Below the pieces are notes generated by a model that worked only from the letters and a program-made list of their open reading frames with translations, was not told where the DNA came from and made no database searches. Position numbers and translations under genes: made by a program. Of a DNA stretch of 64,000 bases, positions 28,522 through 39,035 are shown one piece after another. The DNA lies in NCBI GenBank assembly GCA_963777285.1, contig CAVZPR010000001.1, forward strand, positions 1,302,001 to 1,366,000, given 5' to 3'. Numbering within the stretch: the first letter of the stretch is position 1; every line of letters begins with the position of its first letter. This DNA is from JAFARE01 sp963777285 (GTDB taxonomy: Bacteria; Chloroflexota; Dormibacteria; Aeolococcales; Aeolococcaceae).

Positions 28522-28980
28522 GTGATCCTTAGTGGCAAGACCTTCCTTGCGGATGTCATCTGGATCGACGTGCTGGTCTTCGCCATCTTGACATTCTTCC
28601 ATGTCCGCGCTTGGCTAGAGCCGCGCAACCTACCAAATACTCCTGATGAGCGCCGAGCAGCGAACCAGGCAATGTCTGCGACCGCTACGGGAGGGTTGAC
28701 GGCCGTAGGCATCCTCATCCCAGCTACGCTAGTCGCTGTCCAGATTAGTCACCCCAATGCGGCGGCTCTCAGCAGTGTCTTCTTTGGCGACCTGTGGTTT
28801 GCGTTGTCTTTGGTTTGTGGGCTGTACGTTCTGTGGATCTCCGGCGTCAAGGTCAGTACCGAGAACGTCTTAAATCGGAAGGACGTCGGCATCAGCCATG
28901 GCCTTCAACTCCTCGCTTTGCTCGTCGGTGTCGCGCGGCTACTCTTCGGCATCTATCTGGTCTTCAGCAATGCCAAGTAG
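28522..28980 (+). CDS. Hypothetical four-helix membrane protein
   Basis: 152 residues with four hydrophobic segments: DVIWIDVLVFAILTFFHV, TAVGILIPATLVAVQIS, FFGDLWFALSLVCGLYVL and LQLLALLVGVARLLFGIYL. No family is recognised. Its end overlaps the start of the next gene, so the two are probably translated together. Confidence 0.6.
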   Translation: MILSGKTFLADVIWIDVLVFAILTFFHVRAWLEPRNLPNTPDERRAANQAMSATATGGLTAVGILIPATLVAVQISHPNAAALSSVFFGDLWFALSLVCGLYVLWISGVKVSTENVLNRKDVGISHGLQLLALLVGVARLLFGIYLVFSNAK

Positions 28981-29389
28981 CACGCGGGGCTCGATCCCTC
29001 TGTTCGAAGACCTGTTGCCGATCCCATCTGACGATTATGCGGAGGTGGCAAGCCGCGTTGAACCGCGGCTGCTTCCGGGTGAGAACCTTGCTGACGTCTT
29101 GGTGGGCAGCACGTATCTCGCGGCGAGGAAGGCGGCACTTGCAGGACGGCCTGCAACCGCCGACGACCTCACGTTCGCCCTGTCGCTCGGATGTTGGTGG
29201 CCGGATAAGCCTGAACTATCTGGCGCTGCTGAAACCACAGTCACAAGCGCTGTTAAAAGTCTCTACCGTGGCCTCAGTAAGCAGACACTGGGGGATTGGG
29301 AGGATAGGTTAGGGCCAGCCGTCCCTGATCGAACGCTGCGGCATTCCAGAGAGCGTCTGCACGAGGTGCTTCAAATCGTCGCCCGCTAG
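28970..29389 (+). CDS. Hypothetical soluble protein
   Basis: About 139 residues if started at ATG 28970, which overlaps the preceding stop codon. An upstream start at 28898 would lie fully inside the membrane-protein gene and is unlikely. The sequence is helical (LADVLVGSTYLAARKAALAG) with Trp-rich centre and no membrane segment. No family is recognised. The tight overlap suggests a pair with the membrane protein. Confidence 0.55.
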   Translation: MPSSTRGSIPLFEDLLPIPSDDYAEVASRVEPRLLPGENLADVLVGSTYLAARKAALAGRPATADDLTFALSLGCWWPDKPELSGAAETTVTSAVKSLYRGLSKQTLGDWEDRLGPAVPDRTLRHSRERLHEVLQIVAR

Positions 29390-29816
29390 CCTCTTTCGGG
29401 CCAGTGCCCGACAGTCACCCCGCTCCCGCTCCGTGGGGGTAACCGAAACCCTTGCGTCGACGACGAGTGTTCGAGCGCTGCGCAGGCGGCTGCAAATCTT
29501 GAACGCTTCGGCGGCCCAGGGCTCGTCTCGCGTGGTGTCAGCTCGCCGTGCGCCCAATGCCGGCGCCAAAGGACCCAGAGCGGCGCGCAAGAAACGTTCC
29601 CGACCATCGAGTAAGACCAGCACTGGTGCGACGTCGGCACCTCGGGCTAGAGCGCAATAGCCGGCATGAAGCTTCAAGCAGGCTCAACGCACCAACTAGC
29701 CAGGAGCCTACGACGCTCCCTGCAGCCGTTCAGCGCCAGCGCTTCCTCGGCTCCGGCGTAGGGTTGCTCCACGTAGACGGCAGCGTTTTTCCGACTTGAT
29801 CCCAACGACCACTACT
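29390..29816 (+). other. Gap with only weak open frames
   Basis: About 430 bases. A minus-strand frame (29309-29677) and short plus-strand frames exist, but none has a ribosome site or a recognisable sequence. AAAAGGAG at 29817-29824 belongs to the next gene. Confidence 0.35.
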
Positions 29817-29830
29817 AAAAGGAGTTGACT

Positions 29831-30727
29831 ATGGACTTGGCATCGACCTTCGCCTACCAGCCAACGACACCGCCGTCTCCACCAACGGACTCAGCCGATC
29901 TCGGTCTGCTGGGCGAGCTCGTTGGGAAGTGGGTAGGCACCGGCTTCAACGCGATCTGGCGTCCGAACCACGACCCTGGCCAAGACCGCTTCCTGGAGCT
30001 GAACTTAACCGCCGAGACCCTCGAGTTCGACGTCATCCCGGGGGACATTCCTAACCGCGGCTTCCTACAGGGAGATCTGCTAATGGGTGGTGTTCGCTAC
30101 CTGCAGCAGATCTCGGACAGCAACCTTAACCAGGGTCTGCACATTGAGCCGGGCGTATGGCTGAACGTGCCACCGACCACTGACCCGGCCGTGTCGGCAA
30201 CTGTCGCCCGCCTCGCGTCGATACCGCACGGTACGACCATCGTGGCTCAGGGCACGGCAACGTCTGCGAATAGTGGTCCATCGATCCCGGCGAATAACCT
30301 CAACCCCTTTCCAATTGGCAATCCAGCCGGGGCGCACCCCTTCCCGGAACAAGACCTGGCTACCGCTACCCAATTCCGCACCGGCGGTGCTGGCCTCAGT
30401 GGGATAGCTCAGCCGCTCGTAGACAATCCGAACAACTTGCTCGTGAACGCCCTGGCCGGTCAGACAGTGCTCTCTACAGTCGTGCTTGACGTCGCGACGA
30501 ACGATCAGCCGGTGGTTGGAGGTGGCACAGCCAACACGGCGTTTCTAGAGGGTGGACCCGATGGGCCAAATGCCGAGGCCGCGTTGGTATCAGCGACATT
30601 CTGGATCGAGACTGTGCAGGCTGCTCCGAACTTCAAGCAGCTCCAGTACACACAGACGGTGCTGTTGAACTTCAACAACCTCAGTTGGCCGCATGTCACT
30701 GTGGCTACGTTGCGCCTCGTGGCCTAG
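29831..30727 (+). CDS. Nitrobindin/lipocalin-like heme-binding protein (tentative)
   Basis: 298 residues from ATG 29831, seven bases after AAAAGGAG; the in-frame TTG at 29825 is less likely. 'LGELVGKWVGTGFNAIWRP' is the typical opening of nitrobindin/FABP-like heme-binding barrels, followed by long strands ('FLELNLTAETLEFDV', 'VRYLQQISDSNLNQGLHIEP', 'IPHGTTIVAQGTA'). Homologous actinobacterial proteins are annotated as heme-binding; no ligand residue can be asserted here. Neighbours include a phospholipase and a heme peroxidase, so a heme or lipid-carrier role would fit. Confidence 0.5.
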   Translation: MDLASTFAYQPTTPPSPPTDSADLGLLGELVGKWVGTGFNAIWRPNHDPGQDRFLELNLTAETLEFDVIPGDIPNRGFLQGDLLMGGVRYLQQISDSNLNQGLHIEPGVWLNVPPTTDPAVSATVARLASIPHGTTIVAQGTATSANSGPSIPANNLNPFPIGNPAGAHPFPEQDLATATQFRTGGAGLSGIAQPLVDNPNNLLVNALAGQTVLSTVVLDVATNDQPVVGGGTANTAFLEGGPDGPNAEAALVSATFWIETVQAAPNFKQLQYTQTVLLNFNNLSWPHVTVATLRLVA

Positions 30728-30854
30728 GGAAGATCGGTTTGCAGGCCCCAAGCGCGTCTCGCCGCAGTTGCTATTGTGGGAGCGATAGCCCCGGATGCAT
30801 TTCGACGACCTCTCGCGCCTATGGCGGTTGAGCGATTCGACGTCGTAGTCGTTG

Positions 30855-30975
30855 GGTCGGACACGGACGGGGCCGGCAACACCACCACCTACACCTACGA
30901 CGCGGACAACGAGCAGACCAAGGTGACCCGACCCAACAGCACCACCCAGGTGACTGACTACAACCCGGACGGTAA
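30855..30975 (+). pseudogene. Orphan RHS/YD-repeat fragment
   Basis: About 40 codons reading 'DGAGNTTTYTYDADNEQTKV' and then TRPNSTTQVTDYNPDG: two YD repeats without any RHS gene around them. The sequence resembles the segment 'NEQTQV...TDYNPDG' of the RHS gene at 14905-20020. It is a severed piece left by recombination or deletion. Confidence 0.7.
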
Positions 30976-31171
30976 ATCCTCAGCCGCCTCGCAGCTTATA
31001 GCGGTAGAAGTCAGCCAATGCTAACCTTGTCGCTTGACCTGAGACAGTGCTCAACGTAACCGACGCAACGAAACGGAGAAATCGCCTGACCGGTCATGCG
31101 CAGGGGACCTGTCAGGCGTCAGCAAGCCCAGCGACCACGATGGACCATGGTGGTAATGCGAGGGCACGGAG

Positions 31172-32098
31172 ATGAGTGAGGCGCCTAACGGAGCTGCGGT
31201 GAGTTCGCACTCCCGGCTTTGGCCTCGCCGTTGGGTTGTGGCCGTCAGCCTATCGGTAGGTACAGTCATGGCCGGGGGAACGGCCGCCGTGGCGGTCCTG
31301 TTGAGGACGGCCACTGGCGACCTCGCGTTTGCGTCGGCTGGGGCCGATTTTGTGACGGTGGCAGCCGCGGCGGGTCACTTGGCGCTGTTTTCGATCGCGA
31401 TCGGCACCTTGACTATGGCGGTGATCGAGGCGGCGAAGAGGCTGACACCGATACGAGGATTGATGTTCCGTAGTCTGCTCAACCGTGAGCTGCGGATCAG
31501 CAACAACATCTCAGGCATATCCCCTGCAGAGGTGCTCACTCAGGAGCAACTGAGAGGCAGCCAGTGGCGAACCTCGCAACGCTTCAGCCGGCTGGCGTGG
31601 TTCGATGTGGGCGTCGAGCAGCTTGTGGCCCAAGTCGGTGCCATCGCAGAAAGTCAACTCGATGCTGTGCTGGAGTTGATACGCCGCGATGTTGACGAGC
31701 CCGAGCCGATCGAGGCGTCCGTTGTGGGCATGTTGCTCGGCTATGCAGACGCGACCGCACTAGTTGGGTGGGCGCGCCGACAGATGGCAAGCCGGTCGAC
31801 GACGCTCCATCACCCAGGCGACGTCGAACGCGACATGCGCGAGTTGGCGGCCCTTCTGCGTGGACTTCTCGATCGGGAGCTGAATCGACTGCACATCGTT
31901 CTCGGTGGCACATGGCGATGGGCGCTTCGTGTCTGCAGTTGCGCGCTTGCAGGGATACTGGCCGTAAGCATACTCAGCCTCGCACAAGCTCAACTTGCGG
32001 TGAGCTTGCTCGCGTTGCCTGTGGCCATCGTTGTAGGGGGGTTCTTTTCGTGGCTCGCGCGTGATGTTGTTGCTGGCCTTGAGCGCTTCCGCAGGTGA
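31172..32098 (+). CDS. Hypothetical membrane protein
   Basis: 308 residues. Two membrane helices near residues 24-45 and 68-90, a soluble helical middle of about 150 residues, and two more near residues 250-290 (CALAGILAVSILSLA, LLALPVAIVVGGFFSWLA). The GTG start of the next gene overlaps its TGA, so it is coupled to the hydrolase. No family is recognised. Confidence 0.6.
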   Translation: MSEAPNGAAVSSHSRLWPRRWVVAVSLSVGTVMAGGTAAVAVLLRTATGDLAFASAGADFVTVAAAAGHLALFSIAIGTLTMAVIEAAKRLTPIRGLMFRSLLNRELRISNNISGISPAEVLTQEQLRGSQWRTSQRFSRLAWFDVGVEQLVAQVGAIAESQLDAVLELIRRDVDEPEPIEASVVGMLLGYADATALVGWARRQMASRSTTLHHPGDVERDMRELAALLRGLLDRELNRLHIVLGGTWRWALRVCSCALAGILAVSILSLAQAQLAVSLLALPVAIVVGGFFSWLARDVVAGLERFRR

Positions 32099-32946
32099 GA
32101 GTTCAGAATCCCTGGATCTTGACGTCGAGGTCGCAGCCAGACTACGCGCCCAAAATGGAAGAGGGAAGAAGCTTGGCCGGGGTGCGCTGGGCGACTGTGT
32201 TTGTTCACGGATACAACAACAGCAGAGAGCAAGCGCGCAAGAAGTGGGATATTACGCGTCGTCGGCTCCCCGGCGTGCTCTCTGAAGGCCCGCTGATTGA
32301 ATACTATTGGCCGGGCGATCCTGGTTGGGGTCCAAGCTATCTCAAGTCGGTACGGTACGCCAAGGCGGTAGCAATTGGCCGAGAGTGTGGGCGTCAGCTT
32401 GGCATTTATCTGAGCCACTCCGGGCTGGATGAGGTTTCGCTGGTTGGCCACTCGCTCGGCTGTCGGGTGGTGCTCGAGACCCTTCGCCACTTTCAAGTAA
32501 CGCGTGCCCGGACGCGATGTCGCGTCGCGCTACTCCTCGCGGCTGCGGTTGCAGAGGGGCTATGTGATGAACCGAACCGCTTCACTCGGCCAGCCTCCCT
32601 CCCTGACTATGCGGATAGCCTGCGGGTCCTCTATTCGCATCAAGACATGGTCCTCCTGCTCGGCTTCCCCTTAGGCCAGCGGGCCGCAGAGATGATCTAC
32701 AGCGACTGGTCGCCAGCTCCGGGTTTGGCCCGAGCCGTGGGGAGGGGAGGCGGGCCTTGGGGTCCACCAGTGCGATGGAAGCCGCGCCCCGTGCAGGTTG
32801 GACTCGGGCACGGAAAGTACTGGATCGACGAGGATGTGGTCGCCGACCACATCGCGGGTGTGTTCTCGCCAAGCGCAGCCCAATATCGTGCGCCAACGCA
32901 CCACATGCCGGTACGGGAACCCTATGGCACCTGGGATGACGTCTAG
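32095..32946 (+). CDS. Alpha/beta hydrolase
   Basis: 283 residues from GTG 32095, overlapping the previous stop. The first strand and oxyanion region read 'ATVFVHGYNNSREQA', the nucleophile elbow is 'VSLVGHSLGCRVVLETL' with Ser in GHSLG, and a late 'GLGHGKYWID' supplies the probable catalytic His. The pattern resembles DUF900-type and lipase-like hydrolases. The substrate is unknown. It precedes, tail to tail, a patatin-like phospholipase gene, and a lipid or ester substrate is plausible. Confidence 0.75.
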   Translation: MRVQNPWILTSRSQPDYAPKMEEGRSLAGVRWATVFVHGYNNSREQARKKWDITRRRLPGVLSEGPLIEYYWPGDPGWGPSYLKSVRYAKAVAIGRECGRQLGIYLSHSGLDEVSLVGHSLGCRVVLETLRHFQVTRARTRCRVALLLAAAVAEGLCDEPNRFTRPASLPDYADSLRVLYSHQDMVLLLGFPLGQRAAEMIYSDWSPAPGLARAVGRGGGPWGPPVRWKPRPVQVGLGHGKYWIDEDVVADHIAGVFSPSAAQYRAPTHHMPVREPYGTWDDV

Positions 32947-33061
32947 AACCGCCGGAGAACGATGGTTTCTTGATCGTTCTCAATCTGGTCCTCGCACCGT
33001 CGCGTCAGCAGCAGACGTCGCCGCCGCAGTCGTCGCGTCTGGCGCTTGAGGTCCCCAACGT

Positions 33062-35347
33062 TTAAGCCAAATGCTGGAGCAAGGCCGCCGCCTGTTTACC
33101 GCCATGTTCACCCAACGCGCGATAGGCGTCAAAGCGCTGGTCGTCAAAAAATTGGTTGAGAGTCGAGTCGAAAAGAAAGCTGGCATCGGTTTCGGCGTAG
33201 GAGAGCACGTCACGCGGGGCGTCCTGAGGAAGGTGATTCTTGACCAGGATCAAGGTGCCCGTACGACCATTGGGGTAGGTGATGCGACCGCATGCCACCA
33301 TCGTCTGGGAGTAGCGGGCGTCGAGCTTGCTATTCGCCGAGCCTGGCCAGATGTACTTGGTTTGTAGCGTGATATCGATCCCAAGTTCGTCTCTTGCCAA
33401 CGCGATGGCCTGGCCTAGGGCGGTGAGCGGTTTCGCCCCGTCCTCGCTGGCATCGAAGCACACGATGCGCGTACAGCCACGGCGCAGAAGTTCCAAACCA
33501 GACCGAGGTTCTCCCAGTGGCCGCCATCGGTCACGTACACGTAGGGCAAGCGGACGCTGTTGAGCCCAAGCGCTTCACGTAGGGCATATGACCAGCCAGG
33601 GCGCCGAAGGCGCGGTGGAGGCTTGCTCTTGCTGAAGCGCGTTGAGCCGGGCCGGGTCGACCCTATTGACGCTGAGCCGGTGCCCCGTCGCAGCTCACTT
33701 GCCGTTAGGTAGCCGGCGCAACATCGAGGGTTGGGTAGCCACACCCCAAGACGTACATCGAAGAGAGCAAGGAGCACTCGCCAGCCCGGCCGCGTGGTTC
33801 GGCCCATGAGGGGCGAAAAGGCGGCACCGGCGATCGCCATCATCGCGGGCAGGGTAAGTACGCCGTCACCGGCAATATCTTGAAGACTCGCGGTCGGCAG
33901 GTAACCAGTGAGCGGGCCGCCGGAGAACGTTCCCTCGAACGTGAACGGACCGGCAAACCGTCCCGGAGGGACGACATCATCGGCAACGTTGACCGAAGCA
34001 CAGACGACCAACGATGGCATGCCGGTGAGATCCATGCCGGCAAAGTTGACCGCGTCCTCCCACGGGGGTTCTTCGGTGACGATGCGCGTTCGTCGCCCGG
34101 TGCGAAAGCGAATGAAAGCCGTGGAGAGCCGTTCGCGATACAGCATGTGCAGCGGGCCGGAGACCTCATCATCCGTGATCGAGACGACCAAGAGATAGGC
34201 GGCCGCCAGCAGAGCCCAGAGTGACGGTCCAAGCGGCCAGTCAATGCCACGCTGAGCAGCGACGAAGGCGACCAGGAGAAAGGCTCCGAGTACGAGGAGC
34301 GGCCCCGCGACATATGAAGCAATCAGGACGGCAACGCGGCGCCAGGCTGTGGAGGCCGCTACCCGAGAACCGCGAGCAACAAAGTGGAGTAGGACGGCTA
34401 GGGAGAAGTCGCCGCTGAGGATGCCAGCCAAGCTGGTGATCCCGCTGGGTATGTACTGGAACACGAAGGAGACAAGACAAAGGAAAAATCCGACCAGCAG
34501 CGCCAGTGAGACAAGTCGAACGGTCCACACTTCGAGCATCGCGTGAGCGCTCGGAAGGCGATTGAGGAACCGGGTTGTGGGGCGACCAAGACCCTGGATG
34601 GTGATCACCAGCACCGCAGCGACTGTGACGAGCACGCCGCAGCCAATACCCAGGTCACGGAGCAGATCCCCGCTGACGCCGGGCTTGGCAGCTTGCAGCT
34701 GGAGTTCGAGGCAGGCTGCGCAGCAACCAGCCGTAAAGGGTTCCCAAGATCAGCGAAAGCGCTGCAAAAGGCAGGAGGTGCAAGACCGCGCCATACATCA
34801 CCACAGAGGCACCCCAAATCCGACCGCTCCAATTGGGAGCGAGATAGGTCAGGTGATTGCGGAGGTTTACGGTCTCAGGCGCGCTCGGCGACCAGGGCGG
34901 GAGGCTTCGCAGCGAATCGAGAACGGCCGCCTCATTCTGTGGGTCGTGCGATGCCTGTTCCTTGGTGGGGCCCACAAGCGCCGCGTGGGCGACAGCGATG
35001 TAACCTCCACCGGAGACGGCGGACAGATAGTCAGCGGTGGCGAACCGTCCTGCGGCTTGCAGTGCTTGCAGGCCACCCAAACAGAAGGCGGCCGCTCGGA
35101 TCCCGCCGCCGGAGCAACAGATCCCAACACGGTCGTCCTGTTCAGGGCTAGGCGGCTCGCGGATGTAATTGGTCCAGTCCGCCCCGTTCTCGATATCTCC
35201 GAGGCCGACCTCTGCGATGCCGGGCAGGGGTGCCGGTCTCGAGCCCAAGAGCCAGCCAAGGAAGCCGGTGTGGACCGAGGCATCCGGGATGCCGGCGCCA
35301 GAGCCGACCCCTCCCACCAAATCCGCGGGGCGGTTACGGGTAGTCAC
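33062..35347 (-). CDS. Patatin-like membrane phospholipase, two frame breaks
   Basis: Three successive frames (35347-34655, 34635-about 33480, 33496-33062) together align over their whole length with the intact 847-residue protein at 60022-62565. The N-terminal part has the oxyanion loop 'CCSGGGIRAAAFCLGG' and nucleophile region 'YLSAVSGGGYIAVAHA'. The middle has several membrane helices. The C-terminal part has 'VYVTDGGHWENLG' with the catalytic Asp, then 'LLRRGCTRIVCFDASEDGA'. Frames change near 34640 and near 33480. Either this copy is a pseudogene or the sequence carries two indels; the coding pattern itself is well preserved, which favours recent or artefactual breaks. Confidence 0.75.
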
Positions 35348-35737
35348 GTCGTGGATCGTCGAGACGGGAGGTGGGTCTCATAGAAAACGCCTCAGGGGTG
35401 CCGAATGTCCACCCGGGAAAGGGAACTGAGGTAATCATCGCAGGCCGCAGGCACCAAATTGGGGAGTGCGCATCGCCCGCTTTTAGGAAACTCGCAAGAG
35501 GCAGCCAGATCGGGGCCACGCGCTGTTGCTCCTATGTCAAGCGACCAAGCGCACGACGGGAAGACTGCGAGCGGTCGCGTCCAGCGACGAGGGCGCGGTA
35601 CACGACGTCTGACAGGCCTGAGGCATCGCATAGCGTCCTCGAGGTATCGCCGGCGCCGCGTCTGCGGTCGAGATATTCTCGGGCCTCAGCCCGTCTGGAA
35701 AAGGTGGAGACTCCAGTTCCTGGAGAATCTGGAGCCA

Positions 35738-36945
35738 TGGAAGGGCCCAAGCACCCCTCGTCGCGCCGGTACCCGCTCGAGCTCAGGAAGCGGCGATCCG
35801 AATGGTTTTCGAGGCGTATGAGCAATCGGGTGAACGGCACGGCGTGGTCACGCGGGTGGCGGCACAGCTGGGCATCGGCACCGAGTCGCTGCGCGGCTGG
35901 GTGAAGCAGGACGAGGTCGACGGCGGCAAGCGCGCCGGGACCACGACTGAGGACAAGCTGCGCATCGTGCAACTGGAGCGGGAGAACCGGGAGCTGCGCC
36001 GGGCCAACGAAATCCTCAATTCCGCCTCGGCTTTCTTCGCGCGGGAGCTCGGCCCGCGGTTGCCGCGAAGACCAAGTACATCGACCCGCACTGCACTGAA
36101 TACGGGGTCGAGCCGATCTGCACGGCGTTGCCAGGTTGCCCCATCGACGTATTACGCAGCCCGGACGCGGCTGCCCTCGGCGCGAGCCAATAGCGACGAA
36201 ATCCTCAAATCAGTACTCCGCCGCATCCACGCCGCCAACTTCGACGTCTACGGCGTGCGCGAGATGTGGCTGCAGCTGCTCCGCGAAGGCCACCAGGTGG
36301 ACACTACCGCGTCCGCCATCTGATGCGTGGTATCGGTCTTGCACGGCGCGCTCCGTGGCGCAGTGTGCGCACCACCCGGCCAGCGCCGGTGGCGCGGCGA
36401 CCGGCTGACCTCGTCGAGCGCCGCTTCACCGCACCAGCGCCCAATCGCGTCTGGCTCGCCGATCTCACCTACATCGCCACCTGATCTGGGTTCGCATACA
36501 CGGCGTTCATCATCGACGCCTTCAGTCGGCGCATCGTCGGCTGGCGGTGGGCGGCGACGCTGCAGCACCGAGTTCGCCTTCGACGCGCTCGAGATAGCGA
36601 TCTGGGCCCGAGCGAGAGCGACCTCAGCAGCCTGATCCACCATTCGGACCGACGTTCGCAGTATCTCGCGATTCGATACAGCGGGCGGCTCGCCGATGAC
36701 GGTGCCGTCGCCTCGGTCGGCTCACGCGATGACTCCTACGACAACGCGCTCGCCGAAAGCGTGCACGGCCTGTACAAGATGGAGCTCATCCGACGACGAG
36801 GTCCGTAGCGCACTGTCGAGGACGTCGAGCTAGCGACCTACGGTGGTCGATTGGTGTAACAACCGCCGCCTGCACAGCGCCTGTGGCGACGTCCGCCGAC
36901 GGAGTTCGAGGCGGTGTTCATAGCCCACCGTCCGCACCGGCGGCA
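35738..36945 (+). pseudogene. IS3-family element, mutated to inactivity
   Basis: OrfA from ATG 35738 shifts frame near 35800 and continues 'VVTRVAAQLGIGTESLRGWV' and 'LERENRELRRANEILNSASA'. OrfB follows with 'FDVYGVREMWLQLLREGH', then 'RVWLADLTYIAT' ending in a TGA where relatives have Trp, then 'SGFAYTAFIIDAFSRRIVG'. The DDE end 'ASVGSRDDSYDNALAESVHG' is present, and 'RRRGP' is followed by TAG where Trp is expected. Several frameshifts and two TGG-to-stop changes show true decay. Confidence 0.8.
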
Positions 36946-37111
36946 TGAACGCGGTTATACGTTTCAGTCGTTGTCAAATTAGCCACACGCTGCGATCGCG
37001 TCTTCCTGCGAGTTAGGCGCACCCAGCTCTTAGCTGCTGGCTCCAGAGCCCGGGGTTGGCCCAGCTTCACGTCTTTGAACAGGTGTTCGTCGGCTGCTAT
37101 CATTCGGCACT

Positions 37112-37276
37112 GTGCACAAGAATCTCCAGGAACTACTGCTGGCCCTCGTCGTGGTCGGAGCTGTAGCCGGCTTGGTCCTCGCGGTAAGCAAATACGCGCA
37201 GGCGCCCGGTCGGAAGCCGGCGCTAGGCGTCGCCGCCTCCGGTGTTGGCGTGAACTCCGCGTTCCAAGGCCTGTAG
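37112..37276 (+). CDS. Possible 54-residue single-helix membrane protein
   Basis: GTG 37112 to TAG 37274-37276. It begins MHKNLQELL, has one clear helix (LALVVVGAVAGLVLAVSKYA) and a short Gly/Ala-rich tail. No ribosome site is obvious. It lies alone between an IS remnant and a gene fragment, so it may be chance. Confidence 0.3.
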   Translation: MHKNLQELLLALVVVGAVAGLVLAVSKYAQAPGRKPALGVAASGVGVNSAFQGL

Positions 37277-37453
37277 AGATCAATTGAGGGACCACCGGGC
37301 CGCTCGCGTCGGCCGGCACTCTTGACCTCTCGTTACCCACTACCCGCGCATGCGGCTGCCGCATAGCGGTTGTCGAGAGTTCGTGCGCCTTGTCTCGCGA
37401 GGGAAGAGATACGCGACAGGTCCTCCCTAACCAGTTGATGTGGAGCTACGGCC

Positions 37454-37615
37454 TTGCCGATCACCATTTCCCTCACAACGTTTGTGGACTTCGCGGCAGC
37501 TACAGGCTCGGGGAAGGTCCGTCATGTTCGGGACGCCCGAGACCTTTACGGTCACGAGTACGCTACGTACGCGGACTATTGGCTTGATCTAAGAACGGCG
37601 ATCGGCGAAGGTGAT
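37454..37615 (+). pseudogene. N-terminal fragment of an unrecognised gene
   Basis: From TTG 37454 the frame reads 'ITISLTTFVDFAAATGSGKV' and 'LYGHEYATYADYWLDLRTAI', convincingly coding, and then runs at about 37615 into the antisense of the severed RHS N-terminus. The opening resembles an actinobacterial family that begins FVDF and has a YxPxxDFYxxLRxAI-type segment, but I cannot name it. The junction marks a recombination point. Confidence 0.4.
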
Positions 37616-38487
37616 GCTGCCTCCAGCCGCGGCGCTGACGCCCAGACCGCTGAGGAAAGCGGGAAGCGCAGGTCCAGGTCACCGCTGATCTGCGGCGCCG
37701 CGTGCAGGATCACCAGCGCCTTCACTGTGTGCAGCGTGGTGCTGAACTGCAGGTCGAGGCCCGGCCAGACGTTCTTATAGGCGACCGTATCCCAGGTGGC
37801 GATGGCAGCGGCCGCGGGTAACGCCGGTGCGGTCAGCGACGACGCCGTGCCCATGGACGGCGGAAAGATGGAGAGGCTGTGCGAGCCGGACGTCACCGTC
37901 ATCAGCGGCCCGGCGCCGATCTGGGAGGCAAAGGCCACGTCGACCGGGCCCGCCGTGTTGTGGATGGTGCCGTCCGGTCGCGTCAGCAGCGTGGGGTCGA
38001 TGGCGTGCCAGCTCCCGTCCGCCGTCTGGTAGTTGACCGCCGACTGATACAGGCGCGTGGTCAGCGTCCCATCTGGGTTCGCATACGTGGTGCTCGTCGC
38101 CGTGCTGCGGCTGGCCAGCAGTCGGCTCTTCCCCGCCACGAAGCTGCGCGGCCCGCGGCTCACCGCGCTCCAGTTGTTTCCTGGGATCGCGCTCGGGTGG
38201 GTGCGGTTCACCGACGCCGTGCGCGCTTCGTCCGTGACCGTCGCCTCCGCCTGACGCAGCGCCTTCGATTTGGTGGCCGCTGAGCCCGTCCCGCCGTTAC
38301 TCCCGCTAGATGGAGCAGATAGTCGAAACGGGAGGCCCGCGCTGGAGACCGATCCGATCACCGCTGACGCGGCGATCGCGACTATCAGAAGCGCTCGCCA
38401 ACGACGGTGGCGCTTCTGCTCCGGCTCTGCCACGCCGCTCCCTCGTCGGCGGCCCGCCCCTCGATGTCCTCCCGCCGACGGGGACAC
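37576..38487 (-). pseudogene. Severed N-terminus of a secreted RHS/WapA-type protein
   Basis: A basic N-terminus, one hydrophobic segment (RALLIVAIAASAVIGSV), then a domain typical of secreted RHS/DNRLRE proteins: 'TTYANPDGTLTTRLYQSAVN', 'DGSWHAIDPTL', 'TVAYKNVWPGLDLQFSTTLH'. Near 37680 the frame shifts: the alternative frame reads LSGLGVSAAAGGSITFADRRS and stops. All downstream YD repeats and the toxin are missing. The first 130 residues are duplicated at 46125-46530. Confidence 0.65.
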
Positions 38488-38530
38488 CGCTCACCAGCCA
38501 GCAAGGCTGGACGGCCGGGCACTCTAGCAC
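38130..38530 (-). repeat. RHS N-terminus repeat, copy 1
   Basis: About 400 bases matching 46125-46530 by eye, covering the coding start, membrane segment and about 40 bases upstream as far as GGGCACTCTAGCACAGC. The shared upstream part suggests promoter and start were copied together. Divergence is by scattered substitutions. Confidence 0.7.
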
Positions 38531-38726
38531 AGCAACTTCGGTGTCAACTGGCGGCTTCGCGGCCCATGCGCGGCTGTCCGGAGAGCGTGCCACCGTGAGC
38601 GCCGCGAATCGCGACGCCACTGTGTCTTGGCCTCCCCTGAGCAGTTCATTCTGCCTTCAGCCTGGAATGGCAACCAATAAGACGCCTTCCTTGCACTGCA
38701 TGGCCTCGAAGCACGACCCCGGCTCA

Positions 38727-38790
38727 AACCGGGGCGTTCTTCAGGATCACGTTGGCGCGACGCAGCTCACGGTGCTCCTTGTAAGGGCAC
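38727..38790 (-). pseudogene. IS3 OrfA tail remnant
   Basis: About 20 codons reading KEHRELRRANVILKNAPV, the end of an IS3-family OrfA (usual form LRRANEILKKASA). Nothing else of the element is present. Confidence 0.5.
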
Positions 38791-38879
38791 ACGGAAGCTG
38801 ACCAGATCCGATCACGAAGACTGACCAGGGCGGACAGGATCAGCGGACCGTAGCACCATCTCCTTTGGCGCGCCCCGTT

Positions 38880-39035
38880 GCCGGCGCTGTCATCGCGGTT
38901 GGAGCGCATGCGGTAGCTGTGGCTTTCGATGTTGACCGTTGCGTTGCCCAGCAGCCGATCGACAATGGCGGGTGGCCACCACCGAGTCGGGCGAAGATCT
39001 GGTTCCAATCGCCGAAACCGCGGTTGCACGTGGCC
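38880..39035 (-). pseudogene. IS21-type IstB fragment
   Basis: Two frames give CNRGFGDWNQIFARLGG and then 'AIVDRLLGNATVNIESHSYR', the C-terminal end of IstB, the helper ATPase of IS21 elements. One base is missing or extra between them near 38978. No istA and no Walker motifs are present. Confidence 0.7.
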
